A program made the translations under genes and the position numbers. 64,000 nt of DNA from Exiguobacterium sp. s122 (GTDB taxonomy: Bacteria > Bacillota > Bacilli > Exiguobacteriales > Exiguobacteriaceae): positions 1,178,001-1,242,000 of the forward strand of contig NZ_JACSMD010000001.1 of assembly GCF_018618475.1 (NCBI RefSeq), in the 5' to 3' direction. The notes beneath the pieces are model-generated. The model was not told the DNA's origin and made no database searches. It saw only the letters and a list, made by a program, of their open reading frames with translations. Shown here piece after piece: positions 15,457 through 24,897 of the stretch (positions within the stretch are counted from its first letter, which is position 1; each line of letters opens with the position of its first letter).

Positions 15457-15463
15457 TAAAGTA

Positions 15464-16186
15464 TCAAAAAAATTTTAAAGCATACACCACAAAAGTGATT
15501 CCTAATAACACAGGCATGAACTGCCGTGGCAACAGCAGTTCGATTTTGTTTCTCAATACAAAAGCCGCAATAAAGAGAGCGATGATCAAATATAACAAAT
15601 AGCCGCCCTCTTCGACAACAGGCGTTGCAGGTGCAAGAAATAAAACGGTAAAAGCCATTAAGAAAAATACAAGACGTCCTACAATCAGAGTTACATGAAG
15701 AGATCTTTTTGTAGCAAATATTAGAAACGGCATTGAAATGACGATGCCGCCGATGACTCCACCGGGAATAATAGTGTGATCAAATTGCATCGCAATATAT
15801 AGTGTAACGACTAGAAGTCCCGCCATTAATCCATCTAGCAGCATCCGATTTGCGGAATAAACATAAATGCAGGTGAGTAGACAAAGCAACATGGCCATCA
15901 TAACCGATACAATAGGCGTCGTTTGCATAAATAAAATATCCCCAATTATTAATGACGTATCCCACGTGATCACAACGAATAGCCATTTATGAAACGTCTG
16001 AAACGTTGTTTGCTGCACTAACTTTGTCCATCCGATTGTGAAGATGATATAAATTAATCCTGCTATAGCCGCGAGATAAACCTCCGGTATGATATATTCT
16101 TCTGAACTAAACGTTGCAAACGTCACGTATATCGAAAAAAGAATAATTAATAGGTATGTAAGCATCAATAATATTTTTATCTTCAT
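15464..16186 (-). CDS. Polytopic membrane protein, unknown
   Basis: 240 residues with about eight hydrophobic segments evenly spaced and short loops, and a basic end (LLPRQFMP). No signature of a known transporter or enzyme. AAAAGGAG lies 9 bp before the ATG. Transcribed alone. Its neighbours (HxlR, IS21 relic) give no functional clue. Confidence 0.65.
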   Translation of the reverse strand: MKIKILLMLTYLLIILFSIYVTFATFSSEEYIIPEVYLAAIAGLIYIIFTIGWTKLVQQTTFQTFHKWLFVVITWDTSLIIGDILFMQTTPIVSVMMAMLLCLLTCIYVYSANRMLLDGLMAGLLVVTLYIAMQFDHTIIPGGVIGGIVISMPFLIFATKRSLHVTLIVGRLVFFLMAFTVLFLAPATPVVEEGGYLLYLIIALFIAAFVLRNKIELLLPRQFMPVLLGITFVVYALKFF

Positions 16187-16413
16187 CTTTAATTCTCCTT
16201 TTTAAGTCTACTCTAAAGTATAATTAAATTGAGCTGGAGATATGTCTCGATTGATTACGGCCATTGAAATGTACCAGTCTTGCAATCTTATTTACCAAAG
16301 AGTGACAAACAATTTACCGGGTGATGCCAAAGTCCCGACCATCCTTCATATCGCCTCCCTATTATTAAGGTGCACACCCAATGGTGTGACATCGTTACAT
16401 GGGAGGTTTTTTT

Positions 16414-17347
16414 ATGCTTCGCTATTCGGCTATCCTAAAACTTAAAGAGCAAGGACTCAGCCTGAGAAGCATCGCAGCTAGCACCGACAACTCACGTCAA
16501 AAAGTGACGGAGGTGATCGACCGGGCGACAGAAAAAGGCTTGATGGGGCCGTTCGATGATGACATGACCGATAAGTGGATTGAAGAGTTCTTGTTTCCTG
16601 AGAGAACGCTTGAGTCGTCCGGTAGACACCCGATCGACTTTGACTATGTACACAGGGAATTGGCAAAGCCGAACGTCACCTTGTCTCTCCTACATCATGA
16701 GTACGAGCTTGAGTGCCGTACGAACAAACGAATCCCTTACTCCTATCGGAGTTTCGTGCGACATTATAGCGCCTATGCGAATAAGCACAAGGCCACACTC
16801 CGGATTCGACGAAAGCCAGGAGAGGTGATGGAAGTCGACTGGGCCGGTTCAACCACGTTCATCATCGACCGGGACACAGGAGAAAAAGTAAAAGTATACA
16901 TATTCGTAGCGACATTGCCCTGTAGCCAATTGTCTTATGCCGAAGCGAGCCTCTCGATGGACTTGTCGGCATGGATCACGTGCCATAACCATGCCTACAG
17001 CTATTTCGGTGGGAGTACCCAGATTCTCATCCCTGACAATCTGAAGACCGGTGTCACGAGAAACACGTCACGTGAACTCATCCTCAACCCGACATACCGA
17101 GAGATGGCTGAACATTATGGGACGGTCGTCATGCCCGCGCGTGTGAGCGCACCCAAGGACAAACCGAGTGTCGAGGGTTCCGTCGGTGTCATCTCCACTT
17201 GGATCATCGCCGCCTTGAGGAACTCCCAGATTAGGAAACGAGACCATCGCAGAGGCGATCCTCGACCGGATCATCCATGACTCTTATCAAATCATGATCG
17301 ACGGTGAAATATCGATGAGGGAACGCCATGGCATATCAGCACGCTGA
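16414..17347 (+). pseudogene. istA: IS21 relic: istA 5' part joined to istB 3' end
   Basis: The ATG at 16414 follows GGGAGG. About 265 residues match IstA: N-terminal helix-turn-helix (LKEQGLSLRSIAASTDNSRQ), a DDE core with GEVMEVDWAGSTTF and NLKTGV, and APKDKPSVEGSVGVIS. At about 17215 the frame is lost, and a second frame supplies only the C-terminus of IstB (ETIAEAILDRIIHDSYQI, MRERHGISAR, stop 17347). A deletion of the rest of istA and most of istB explains this. It is a different IS21 subgroup from the pieces at 6843 and 23895. Confidence 0.8.
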
Positions 17348-18023
17348 CCGTCCGAGCCATCCAAGTGATGGCTCTTTTCTTCGCACTAGGTGGCTCAGTC
17401 GTCCGCAATCCCTTGTCCAACGGACTTTGAGTCACATGATGGTCGACATATGTCACTGAGTGGTACCAAACATGGCATTTGGTGGTAAATAAAATGGCAG
17501 AGGCGGTAAAAACTCGTGGCTGTAATCATCGACAGCCCGAGTGTGTAAATGATAGCTTTAGAAAGTCTATTTCAAAACTACATAACAGCTATAAATGATT
17601 GATGCATTCTAGACACTTTTCGTCAAAAGGTGTGCACGTTTCAGTTGATTTGTCGGTCACTACTATTTTCTTTTGTAAAAAACAGATAGATTCGAAGCTG
17701 TCGAAAAGAAGTGCTAGCTAACAGAGTGTGAAACGGAAATCTGGTTTAATAGAAGATTCGACTGAAAATCGAACTGACGATTTACTTTTCGATTGAGAGG
17801 ATTCGCTTGGATAAAGTGGGCGGTAGGCAGTGATGGATAAAAGACAGACAAGGCGTGTTCTCCTAATGAATGGAGGACGCCTTGTAATATACGTTTACTT
17901 ATTTCCACAGGCTACCAACGATCTGGTGATTTCATTACCAGATGTACACGGGTAGAGCGGACAACCTTTATTCTTCGATTTAATCACCCGTTGGTGAAAA
18001 CATGACTCTTGCCCATCCCTACT
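17348..18023. other. Non-coding region after the IS21 relic
   Basis: About 680 bp. The left part (to ~17510, with GGTGGTAAATAAAATGGCAG) is probably the right end of the IS21 element. A terminator-like hairpin lies at 17850-17883 (AAGGCGT with its complement). No supported gene. Confidence 0.4.
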
Positions 18024-18344
18024 TTAAATATTTTCTTTAGATTTTTTTGAGACAACGCTCCAGCCGTTTGCTTTGAGTCTCTCGATATAGGTCTTTGTCT
18101 TGATTTCAAATGTATCTACCTTGAGGGGGCTTAATGAGACCCAACATTCATTCAACTCATAATTCACAGTCACCTTCACAACTTCATATCCGTTATGATA
18201 TCCCGGATGGAATCCGGGATCCTCTATAATGTCCCCGTTCACAGGACGAATGGTAGATTCGACTGTTTTTATGAACGGTTCAGCGATAGTGTCTCCCTCC
18301 TGCTCATTCACAGATGCTACAAAAAGGATTAGATTTATTTTCAT
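18024..18344 (-). CDS. Hypothetical protein, 106 residues
   Basis: Not recognised. The N-terminus MKINLILFVASVNEQEGDT could be a short signal-like segment; the remainder is soluble with GFHPGYHNGYEVVKVTVNYE and a basic end (VVSKKSKENI). Three ATG codons in tandem follow AGAGGAGAG; the third (18344) has the best spacing. It lies downstream of and in the same direction as the ABC permease (18466), separated by 121 bp, and might be part of that transcript. Confidence 0.5.
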   Translation of the reverse strand: MKINLILFVASVNEQEGDTIAEPFIKTVESTIRPVNGDIIEDPGFHPGYHNGYEVVKVTVNYELNECWVSLSPLKVDTFEIKTKTYIERLKANGWSVVSKKSKENI

Positions 18345-18465
18345 CATCATTCTCTCCTCTATAGTGAGTGTATTCATGCAACTGCCTTCCTGTAATACAG
18401 ATAGCATTGGTTCAACCATTGAGCTGAGCTGCTTCGTCAGTTAAAAAGACCATCTCCCATAGGGA

Positions 18466-20331
18466 TCAAAGTACTTCTGTTTTGACCTGTTTGGTATACA
18501 AATGACGCACGATGAAAAAGTACAGCACTTGGATGATGAAGAAGACAGAAAGCACGGTAACCGATTCCTTCAGAAGGTTATACTCAGACAAATGGGATAG
18601 GGCGGTGAGTGCGACTGCACCATGAACGATGGCAACTGTGATAGGGGCGAAGAACAGAATCATTGTTTGTCTGGTAAGGATTTTCTCTAATTCTTTTTCC
18701 GTTAATCCCATCTTGGCGATTGATTTGAATTTATGTTTATCTTCTTCTAAATCCATATATAAACGGAAATATAAGAAGCTGCCGGCTGATACGAAGAAAA
18801 CAATTCCGATGAATAATCCGACAAACATAACAGAGGCATACTGCTTTTCTTTCACGTAGACACTGTAAGCAGTGGGTTTGAACTGGTAATCGTTCAATTG
18901 TGGATAGAGCTCTGCTGAAACATCAAAAACTTTTTCTTGCCCGTCTGTTACTTGCCAAGCATAAAAGCTCATCTCATCAATTGGCTTCGGAAGGTTTTTG
19001 TAGTCTTCATCCGAAACTACATAATAAGAATACTGATTAGGTAAGGCTTTCGAGACAACAACTTCTTCTAGTTGCAAGCTATCGCCTGATTTCAGTTCCA
19101 CACGTTGCTTTTGTAGTTCTTTTGTATTGTTAAGAGATGAGCCTGGATACTCAACTATTATTAATTCTCCGTTTTTAACCGCGATTTGATCCTCCCCAAT
19201 AAGCTTAGCAAAGCGGTTGTAATCGGATTCTTTCGTGATTAAGGTCCATCCTGTTGCCATCTCATGGGAAGTCCACATCATATGTTCAGAGTCAGCTGTG
19301 ACCTTTTCTTTTTGTAATGTTTGATTAATGAGTTGAACATCATTCTCTTCATTTTCTCCGTAAGACTCATAAGAAAACGTAAATGGATTTGTGTTTGAGG
19401 CTTCTTTTATAAAAGCAGATTGAAATCCGTACAACGTACCGATTGCACAAAAAGCGACCGTCGAGACCATTGCGACCATAAAGAAAGTACGTGCGTTATC
19501 CTTCATTCGAAATGAAAGATCCGAAAAGAGAATCATATTGGTGTTTTTCCAGAAAAACTTTTTCTTCGTTTTGAGTCGACTAATTATAAATACACTTAAT
19601 TGTGTAAAAAACAGATACGTGCCGATCGACACGACTAGGATGACCGGTATCATAACGTTAATCACCATATCGCTTTCTGCCAAAATTGCAGTAGCGTAAC
19701 CACCTATCAATAATATAGCGGCTAGAAGGGTTAAGAAGATATTTGCTTTAGGTTCCCCTTTGGACATTCTGTTCCCTTTAATTAAAGTAATGAGTTTATG
19801 GCTCCGTAAGATATACGAGACAAACAAAGAAATAAAGAAAAACAGAGCGATGAAAGCGACGAATGTTAAAAGAATGGCTTGTAATGGAAAGTAGAAATTC
19901 AGTTTCCCTTCAATTATGAGCATATTTTCGCCTAATAAAAGAATCGCTTTAGCAAAAACGAGTCCGAGTAAAATCCCACTTATAGTGGCAAATAGTCCAA
20001 TCACCATATTCTCTAGAAATACCATGGAACGAATTTGCTTCATGGACATCCCCTGCATCATTAGCAGTCCGAACTCTTTCTTTCGCGACTGTAAGAAAGA
20101 ACTTATGGAGTAAAGAATAAAGAAGAATGAAAAAACAAAAATGATGATTGACGATACTTGCATCCCGATATAGGCGCTTGTGCTCATTCCATCACCAGCT
20201 AAGGACGGGTGGAATGAAAAGATAGAAAAAGTGAAAAAGACCATTACCATAAACATACTGCTCAATAAGTACGCTGCATATAAACGTATATTACGAATTA
20301 CGTTATTAAATGCGAATTTGCGAAAGGTCAT
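18466..20331 (-). CDS. BceB/YxdM-type ABC permease
   Basis: 621 residues. It has the ten-segment layout of BceB-type permeases: one N-terminal segment, paired FtsX-like segments, a large extracellular domain of ~200 residues between segments 7 and 8 (about residues 320-510 here) and three C-terminal segments. The start MTFRKFAFNNVIRNIRLY is the usual N-terminus of the family. In Firmicutes these permeases both remove antimicrobial peptides from the surface and act as the peptide sensor for the adjacent histidine kinase. The ATG at 20331 follows GGAGGAG; it overlaps the ATPase gene by 26 bp. Confidence 0.88.
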   Translation of the reverse strand: MTFRKFAFNNVIRNIRLYAAYLLSSMFMVMVFFTFSIFSFHPSLAGDGMSTSAYIGMQVSSIIIFVFSFFFILYSISSFLQSRKKEFGLLMMQGMSMKQIRSMVFLENMVIGLFATISGILLGLVFAKAILLLGENMLIIEGKLNFYFPLQAILLTFVAFIALFFFISLFVSYILRSHKLITLIKGNRMSKGEPKANIFLTLLAAILLIGGYATAILAESDMVINVMIPVILVVSIGTYLFFTQLSVFIISRLKTKKKFFWKNTNMILFSDLSFRMKDNARTFFMVAMVSTVAFCAIGTLYGFQSAFIKEASNTNPFTFSYESYGENEENDVQLINQTLQKEKVTADSEHMMWTSHEMATGWTLITKESDYNRFAKLIGEDQIAVKNGELIIVEYPGSSLNNTKELQKQRVELKSGDSLQLEEVVVSKALPNQYSYYVVSDEDYKNLPKPIDEMSFYAWQVTDGQEKVFDVSAELYPQLNDYQFKPTAYSVYVKEKQYASVMFVGLFIGIVFFVSAGSFLYFRLYMDLEEDKHKFKSIAKMGLTEKELEKILTRQTMILFFAPITVAIVHGAVALTALSHLSEYNLLKESVTVLSVFFIIQVLYFFIVRHLYTKQVKTEVL

Positions 20332-21070
20332 GGCCATCTCCTCCCAGTAAAGAAAGCGTATCGAGAATCTTTTGGAAAAAGGCTTGCCGATTATCCCCGC
20401 GATGAATTTCTGAATAAAATTTCCCATCCCGAATAAAGACAACACGATTACAGTAGCTAGCTGCTTGGGGATCATGCGTCACCAACATCATCGTTGTTTG
20501 CTTTTCAAGATTGATTTCTTGCAACATCTGCATGACGTCTTTTGAAGACTTCGAATCAAGATTTCCTGTCGGCTCATCCGCAAGCAGAAGCATCGGAGAA
20601 TGGATTATGGCTCTGGCGACAGAAGCTCTTTGCGCTTGTCCACCTGAAATTTCATAGGTTCTTTTATTCAGAATCGCAGTGATTCCAAGTGTTTCAGCAA
20701 TTTCTTTCACTTTCGTTTTCATCTCAGATACTGCTTTCCCATCCAATGTGAGGGGGAGAACGATATTCTCTTCTACGGTTAAAGTGTGTAGCAGGTTAAA
20801 GTCTTGAAAGACAAAACCTAATTCACGGCGACGGAATTCTGCTAATCTATCTTTTTTCAGACTGTGTGGGTTCTCCCCATTGATTAATATTTCGCCTGTT
20901 GTCGGGTCATCGATAGTGGCGATCATATTTAATAAGGTGGTCTTGCCACTACCTGAAGGCCCCATGATTCCGACAAATTCGCCTGCTTCAATAGTTAAAT
21001 TAATATCTGTCAATGCTCGGTGGGCCACTTTGCCCTCATAAATTTTACTCACTTGCTTTACGCTTAGCAT
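20306..21070 (-). CDS. BceA/YxdL-type ABC ATPase
   Basis: 254 residues. Walker A GPSGSGKTT, Q-loop VFQDFNL, signature ISGGQAQRASVARA, Walker B LLLADEPTGNLDS and H-loop VTHD are all present. This is the MacB/BceA type with the typical ADEPTGNLD sequence. AAAGGAG precedes a GTG-ATG pair (21073/21070); ATG is preferred. It forms with the permease downstream and the kinase/regulator genes upstream a complete antimicrobial-peptide response module. Confidence 0.9.
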   Translation of the reverse strand: MLSVKQVSKIYEGKVAHRALTDINLTIEAGEFVGIMGPSGSGKTTLLNMIATIDDPTTGEILINGENPHSLKKDRLAEFRRRELGFVFQDFNLLHTLTVEENIVLPLTLDGKAVSEMKTKVKEIAETLGITAILNKRTYEISGGQAQRASVARAIIHSPMLLLADEPTGNLDSKSSKDVMQMLQEINLEKQTTMMLVTHDPQAASYCNRVVFIRDGKFYSEIHRGDNRQAFFQKILDTLSLLGGDGHDLSQIRI

Positions 21071-21156
21071 CACAAGATCTCCTTTCAGTGCTTTGATCTG
21101 TGATTAGTATATCCTGACCTTCACAAACGAAAAAATCGATTAATCTTTCACTTTTC

Positions 21157-21170
21157 TTACGGGGCTGTAA
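21157..21170 (-). promoter_or_regulatory. BceR-type operator before the ABC genes
   Basis: On the minus strand TTACAGCCCCGTAA, one mismatch from the TnACA-N4-TGTAA motif described for BceR-like regulators. It overlaps the kinase stop codon and lies ~85 bp before the ATPase gene, with a TATACT -10-like box between. This is the expected place for the induced bceAB promoter. Confidence 0.55.
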
Positions 21171-22155
21171 GGTTTTGAGATTCAGAGAAAATGATACGAA
21201 ACGAGGTCCCTTTACCAACTATGGAATCAAACTCTATACGATGACCGAGATGCTCAGCCGCTTCCTTTGTTAAATAGAGCCCCATCCCCGTAGACTCTCT
21301 AAATTTCCGCCCGTTTTCTCCGGTGTAAAAGGGGGTGAAGACCCGCTTTAAATCCGTTTTAGGGATGCCGACACCGTAGTCTGTCACTTCTAATACTGCT
21401 TCATTTTCTTTTTCATAGAGAGACAGGAGAAGGTGATTGCTTTTTCCTGCTGAATATTTAACAGCATTATTGATTAATTGGGTGAGCATGAAGAAGATCC
21501 ATTTCTCATCGGATTCAACCGTGAGCTCTTTTTCTAATCGAAGCTTCGGATATACTTTGTTTCTTATATAAAAGCGTTTATATTCTCCGTTGACCTCATG
21601 GATGATTTTCGATAAGCGTACAGGTTTGATGTGAAAATCTTGTTCGATAGAACGGAGACGCGCCATATAAAGAATTGTATTCAGACCAGCTTTCATTCGG
21701 TCTGATTCTTCACGAATGTTAGAAGAATCAGGTTCATCTAAATTTTGAGCAGAAAGTTCAATGACCGATAGGGGGGTCTTCATTTGATGAACCCAATGAT
21801 CCATGAACTTCAGATGTTCTCCTTGAGCCGACTCCAATTTTTTAATTTGTCTTTGATAGTACTTATATTGTTCTTTTAATAATGTTTTGAGTGCTCTAGA
21901 TACAGGAGTTTGCTCTGTTCCTTGAACTGACTCGTCTAACGACTCAAGAGGTTGACTAAGACGTCTATAAAATTGGCGATGACTGTAATATTGGTAGAAC
22001 AGGTAGCCACCTAAAACAAAAAAGTCAAGAAATACCCCATACAAAGCAGGTTTTAATTGGCGATATCCATCCAGCCAATAGATAGAAAACATAAGGGTAA
22101 ACTGAATAAACTGTACTAAGATTAATAAAAGATGCTCTTTAAGAAATAATTTCAT
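21157..22155 (-). CDS. BceS/YxdK-type intramembrane-sensing histidine kinase
   Basis: 332 residues. Two N-terminal hydrophobic segments (8-27 and 36-55) with almost no extracellular loop, the hallmark of this kinase class, which takes its signal from the partner ABC permease. The H-box HWVHQMKTPLSVIE carries the phosphorylated His ~123. N-box (QLINNAVKYSA), G1 (TDYGVGIP), F (FTPFYTG) and G2 (GMGLYL) follow. The ATG (22155) overlaps the regulator stop by 4 bp (ATGA), so the two are translationally coupled. Confidence 0.9.
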   Translation of the reverse strand: MKLFLKEHLLLILVQFIQFTLMFSIYWLDGYRQLKPALYGVFLDFFVLGGYLFYQYYSHRQFYRRLSQPLESLDESVQGTEQTPVSRALKTLLKEQYKYYQRQIKKLESAQGEHLKFMDHWVHQMKTPLSVIELSAQNLDEPDSSNIREESDRMKAGLNTILYMARLRSIEQDFHIKPVRLSKIIHEVNGEYKRFYIRNKVYPKLRLEKELTVESDEKWIFFMLTQLINNAVKYSAGKSNHLLLSLYEKENEAVLEVTDYGVGIPKTDLKRVFTPFYTGENGRKFRESTGMGLYLTKEAAEHLGHRIEFDSIVGKGTSFRIIFSESQNLTAP

Positions 22156-22859
22156 TGTTCGTTCGCATCCTGCCATGTGACGTTGAGTCGATATCCAGCA
22201 CCTCTTACTGTCTCAATGGTGCCTTTTAGATCTAACGATTCGAATTTTTTTCTGACGCGGGTCATATTGACATTCAATGTATTCTCATCGACGTAGGCTT
22301 GCTCATCCCAAAGCTTTTCGAGTAGACCTTCGCGGCCTGCGACACGGGGATGACGATCCATCAAGTATTCGATAATATCGGCTTCATTCTTTGATAAGGA
22401 AATGATTTGATTATTTAAATGTAGTTCTAGCCTCTCAGGAAACAATTGAAGTCCTTTTATTTCTAACACGCGCTCAGCTGATTGATTAGCATATTCTCCG
22501 TAAGCACGGCGAAGCTGACTACGTACCTTGGCCATGACAATTTCGGGATGGAAGGGTTTCATAATAAAATCATCGCCACCATTTTCTAATGCCATCACTT
22601 GGTCCATCTCACCGATTCGAGCAGAGATAAAGATGACGGGACAAATGGATTCTTTACGGATCTGTCTGCACCAGTAATAGCCGTCAAAGCTAGGTAGGTT
22701 AATATCTAAAAGAACAAGGTCTGGTTTTTGTTCATGAAAGGTTTCCATAACCTTCTCGAAATTACTTGCTTTACTAGTTAGATAACCGTATCGATTGATA
22801 TAGGATTCTAGATGCTCTGCAATCTTTGGGTCGTCTTCAACAATCATGATCTTTTGCAT
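22152..22859 (-). CDS. BceR/YxdJ-type OmpR-family response regulator
   Basis: 235 residues. Receiver domain with phospho-acceptor Asp ~52 (VLLDINLPSFDG), Lys in MKPFHPE, and a C-terminal winged helix (LSKNEADIIEYLMDRHPRVA ... VDENTLNVNMTRVRKKFE ... TVRGAGYRL). First gene of the minus-strand module, with the kinase overlapping its end. AAAGGAG lies upstream. Expected to switch on the ABC genes and possibly yxeA, both of which have matching sites. Confidence 0.9.
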   Translation of the reverse strand: MQKIMIVEDDPKIAEHLESYINRYGYLTSKASNFEKVMETFHEQKPDLVLLDINLPSFDGYYWCRQIRKESICPVIFISARIGEMDQVMALENGGDDFIMKPFHPEIVMAKVRSQLRRAYGEYANQSAERVLEIKGLQLFPERLELHLNNQIISLSKNEADIIEYLMDRHPRVAGREGLLEKLWDEQAYVDENTLNVNMTRVRKKFESLDLKGTIETVRGAGYRLNVTWQDANEQ

Positions 22860-22912
22860 AATTACTCTCCTTTACTTAAAGATAGTATGACATAGATTAG
22901 CAAACATCATTC

Positions 22913-22926
22913 TTACAATGCTGTAA
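22913..22926. promoter_or_regulatory. BceR-type operator between regulator and yxeA
   Basis: TTACAATGCTGTAA fits TnACA-N4-TGTAA exactly. A further ATTGTAAG follows at 22931-22938, giving a larger symmetric array CTTACAAT...ATTGTAAG. It lies ~90 bp before yxeA and ~55 bp before the regulator gene. Confidence 0.65.
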
Positions 22927-23015
22927 GGAAATTGTAAGTGAAATCAATTTCTACTACACCTTCGATTTCATAAAATGGAAGTAAGCATTAATTTAATTGA
23001 GAAGGTGGGATATCA

Positions 23016-23378
23016 TTGAAAAAGAGGATGAAAATTATCGTTTGTACTTTGATTTTAGGTGTTGTATGCAGTGTTTACTTTGAAAATACAACTAGTGGTC
23101 TTAAGCCAACGATCTCAGGATTACTGGAGAGCGAATATAAACCGCATTATGTTAAGACTGAAACAAATAATTATAAAGAGCTTTGGAATGGCGAGTATCG
23201 GTATACATTTACGGGCTACGCTGAAGATGGAAAGAAACAAGAAATCGTCAGAGTAATCGATAAAAAATTACGTCCAAATGCTTATTTGAGAATCTACGCA
23301 GAAGGCAGTCTGGGAAAATACTGGGAAGAAGTTCGAGAGGAAGAAATATCAAAAAAGGCTTTATCCAATCTCAAATAA
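23016..23378 (+). CDS. yxeA: YxeA-family secreted protein (DUF1093)
   Basis: 120 residues starting with TTG after GAAGGTGGG. N-terminal signal/anchor segment (IIVCTLILGVVCSVYF), then the DUF1093 fold with YKPHYVKT, YRYTFTGYAEDGKKQEI and LRIYAEGSLGKYWEEV. In B. subtilis yxeA lies beside the yxdJKLM peptide-response genes; here it is divergent from the same kind of module and has the same operator type in front, so co-regulation is likely. Its molecular role is not known to me. Confidence 0.85.
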   Translation: MKKRMKIIVCTLILGVVCSVYFENTTSGLKPTISGLLESEYKPHYVKTETNNYKELWNGEYRYTFTGYAEDGKKQEIVRVIDKKLRPNAYLRIYAEGSLGKYWEEVREEEISKKALSNLK

Positions 23379-23763
23379 TGCAATTATTTACCCTATTGAA
23401 AAGGTACAGAAAGGGACAGTATGAGTTGATAGAATCTGTCCGTGAAAATATGCTGCTTCTTTAAGAGGTGGGGAGCCTTGTAGATACACGCATGTAGCGT
23501 TTTTGGCCGGAGGGATTGCTGGAAAGACTTTTCTGGATAAGGTGAGGAAGAAAGATAAATAAATGATACGAGAAAGGCGTGTCCTCTGTTGATAAGAGGA
23601 CGCGCCTTTAATAGTCGTACATACGCTGGTCGAATTAGATTCTCTACGACCTCGACTTCAGTTTCTATTCACATCATAGTGCCGTACTTGATTTAAATGG
23701 GAAAATTTCGATTTCTCGATAAATCAATTATCTTCTGTGTAGTGCAAAATAGGAGTGCAGAAG
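23379..23763. other. Intergenic region with a decayed short frame and a hairpin
   Basis: An unstarted frame at ~23480-23562 encodes YTHVAFLAGGIAGKTFLDKV ending in KKDK, looking like the end of a small membrane protein. A terminator-like hairpin at 23574-23598 follows. No complete gene. Confidence 0.4.
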
Positions 23764-23803
23764 TGTGCAACGGAAACGTACACAACTCTGCACTCCTATT
23801 TTA
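23742..23803. repeat. IS21-type left end with a long palindrome
   Basis: TGTGCAACGGAAACGTACAC from 23764 aligns with the IS21 end at 6806. In addition AAAATAGGAGTGCAGA just outside is the exact complement of TCTGCACTCCTATTTT inside, a 16-bp stem. This may be a hairpin or two IS ends abutting head to head. Confidence 0.5.
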
Positions 23804-23894
23804 GAAAAGAAAAAGGACTTGCCAGCAACCATAATCTCACCCTAACGTTTAAGTTGCGACACAAGAACGTTAGGAGATGGAAGGAATGCTAGCA

Positions 23895-24385
23895 ATGTCC
23901 GATATCAATTGTATCAAATTTCTCAGAAACCACAAATCACATTCGATCAATCGAATCGCTAAAAATCTAGACCTCAATTGGAGGACGGTAAAGAAATACG
24001 CGGATTCAGCTCAATTGCCGAGTGAAACCATTCGCCCCAAGAGGGGCATGATGTACGGAACGAAATGGGGCGAGATGGTCGAAGATTGGTTGACTGAGGA
24101 TCAGATGCTTCAGAAAAAGTTAAGACGAACGATTAAAAAGATTTACGAAACGTTGGTGGCGAACGGATTCGAGGGTTCTTACCGAACGGTCTGCAATTTC
24201 ATCAAGAGCTGGCATATGACGAGCGAGGAGGAAAACGACACAAGGCACGAACGATTGCAGCACCTTCCGGGTGAGGCGCAGGTGGATTTTGGAACGATGG
24301 AAGTCGTCAAAGATAGTCATGCGGTCGATGTAAAGTGCCTCGTCATGAGTTTGCCCTTCAGCAACCGCACAGCAGCCGTCGCACA
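23895..24385 (+). pseudogene. istA: IS21-family IstA, N-terminal half
   Basis: About 160 residues of an IS21 transposase: helix-turn-helix (KSHSINRIAKNLDLNWRTVKKYAD), ETIRPKRGMMYGTKWGE and the start of the DDE core (PGEAQVDFGTMEVV, CLVMSLPFSNRTAAVA). Near 24373-24385 the protein changes without a frame break into an ISL3-type sequence, so the true C-terminal half is missing. It matches the subgroup of the IstB remnant at 6843-7133, 17 kb away. Confidence 0.8.
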
Positions 24386-24897
24386 TGTCTTCCCGGATGC
24401 GAAACATGTGCTGGATCGTTTCCATCTCATCCAGTTCTTCACGGACGCCCTTCGCCGCCGGCGTCGTTTTTTGAACGAGACGTCACCATCATGTCCGTGT
24501 GATTGACCTTGCTCTCGCCTGTCGTCCGGAGACGCTGTCCCCCGAAGACCGGGAGGTCGCCGATTCTTGCCTTCGGGAAGATCCGTTCACCCGGGACCTC
24601 TATCAAGGACTTCAACATATCCGATATGTGCTGAAGGCCACGTGCCATGGACAGGCGAAACGTCGACTGACCGATTGGTTGGATCGTTATCAGTCCCATC
24701 CTTGCGGGCCTCTGGCGAAGATCGCGAAATCGATCCAGAACCGAGAGGAAGCGATACGTCGAACGATCGTGTCCAGTCTATCGAACGGAAAGATGGAAGG
24801 AACGAACAACAAGATCAAGCTCATCAAACGCCGTGGTTATGGCTATCGAAACCTTGAACGGTTCTTTTTAAGGTTGTATCTAGAAATCGGTCGTTAA
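24373..24897 (+). pseudogene. ISL3-family transposase, C-terminal part
   Basis: After the joint the sequence reads FPDAKHVLDRFHLIQFFTDAL (conserved ISL3 catalytic segment). A frameshift near 24490 follows, then a frame with GQAKRRLTDWLDRYQSH, SLSNGKMEGTNNKIKLIKRR and GYGYRNLERFFLRLYL, the usual C-terminal end of ISL3 transposases with the last acidic catalytic residue. Inactive fragment fused to the IstA half upstream. Confidence 0.8.

Noticed and set aside
17714-17908. 64-codon minus-strand frame in the gap after the IS21 relic
   Set aside because: Runs through a terminator-like hairpin, has no ribosome site and no recognisable content.
17850-23598. Repeated hairpins at 17850 and 23574 as ends of one element
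   Set aside because: The stems are similar (AAGGCGTG...), but such GC-rich terminators recur elsewhere in the window, so shared origin is not shown.
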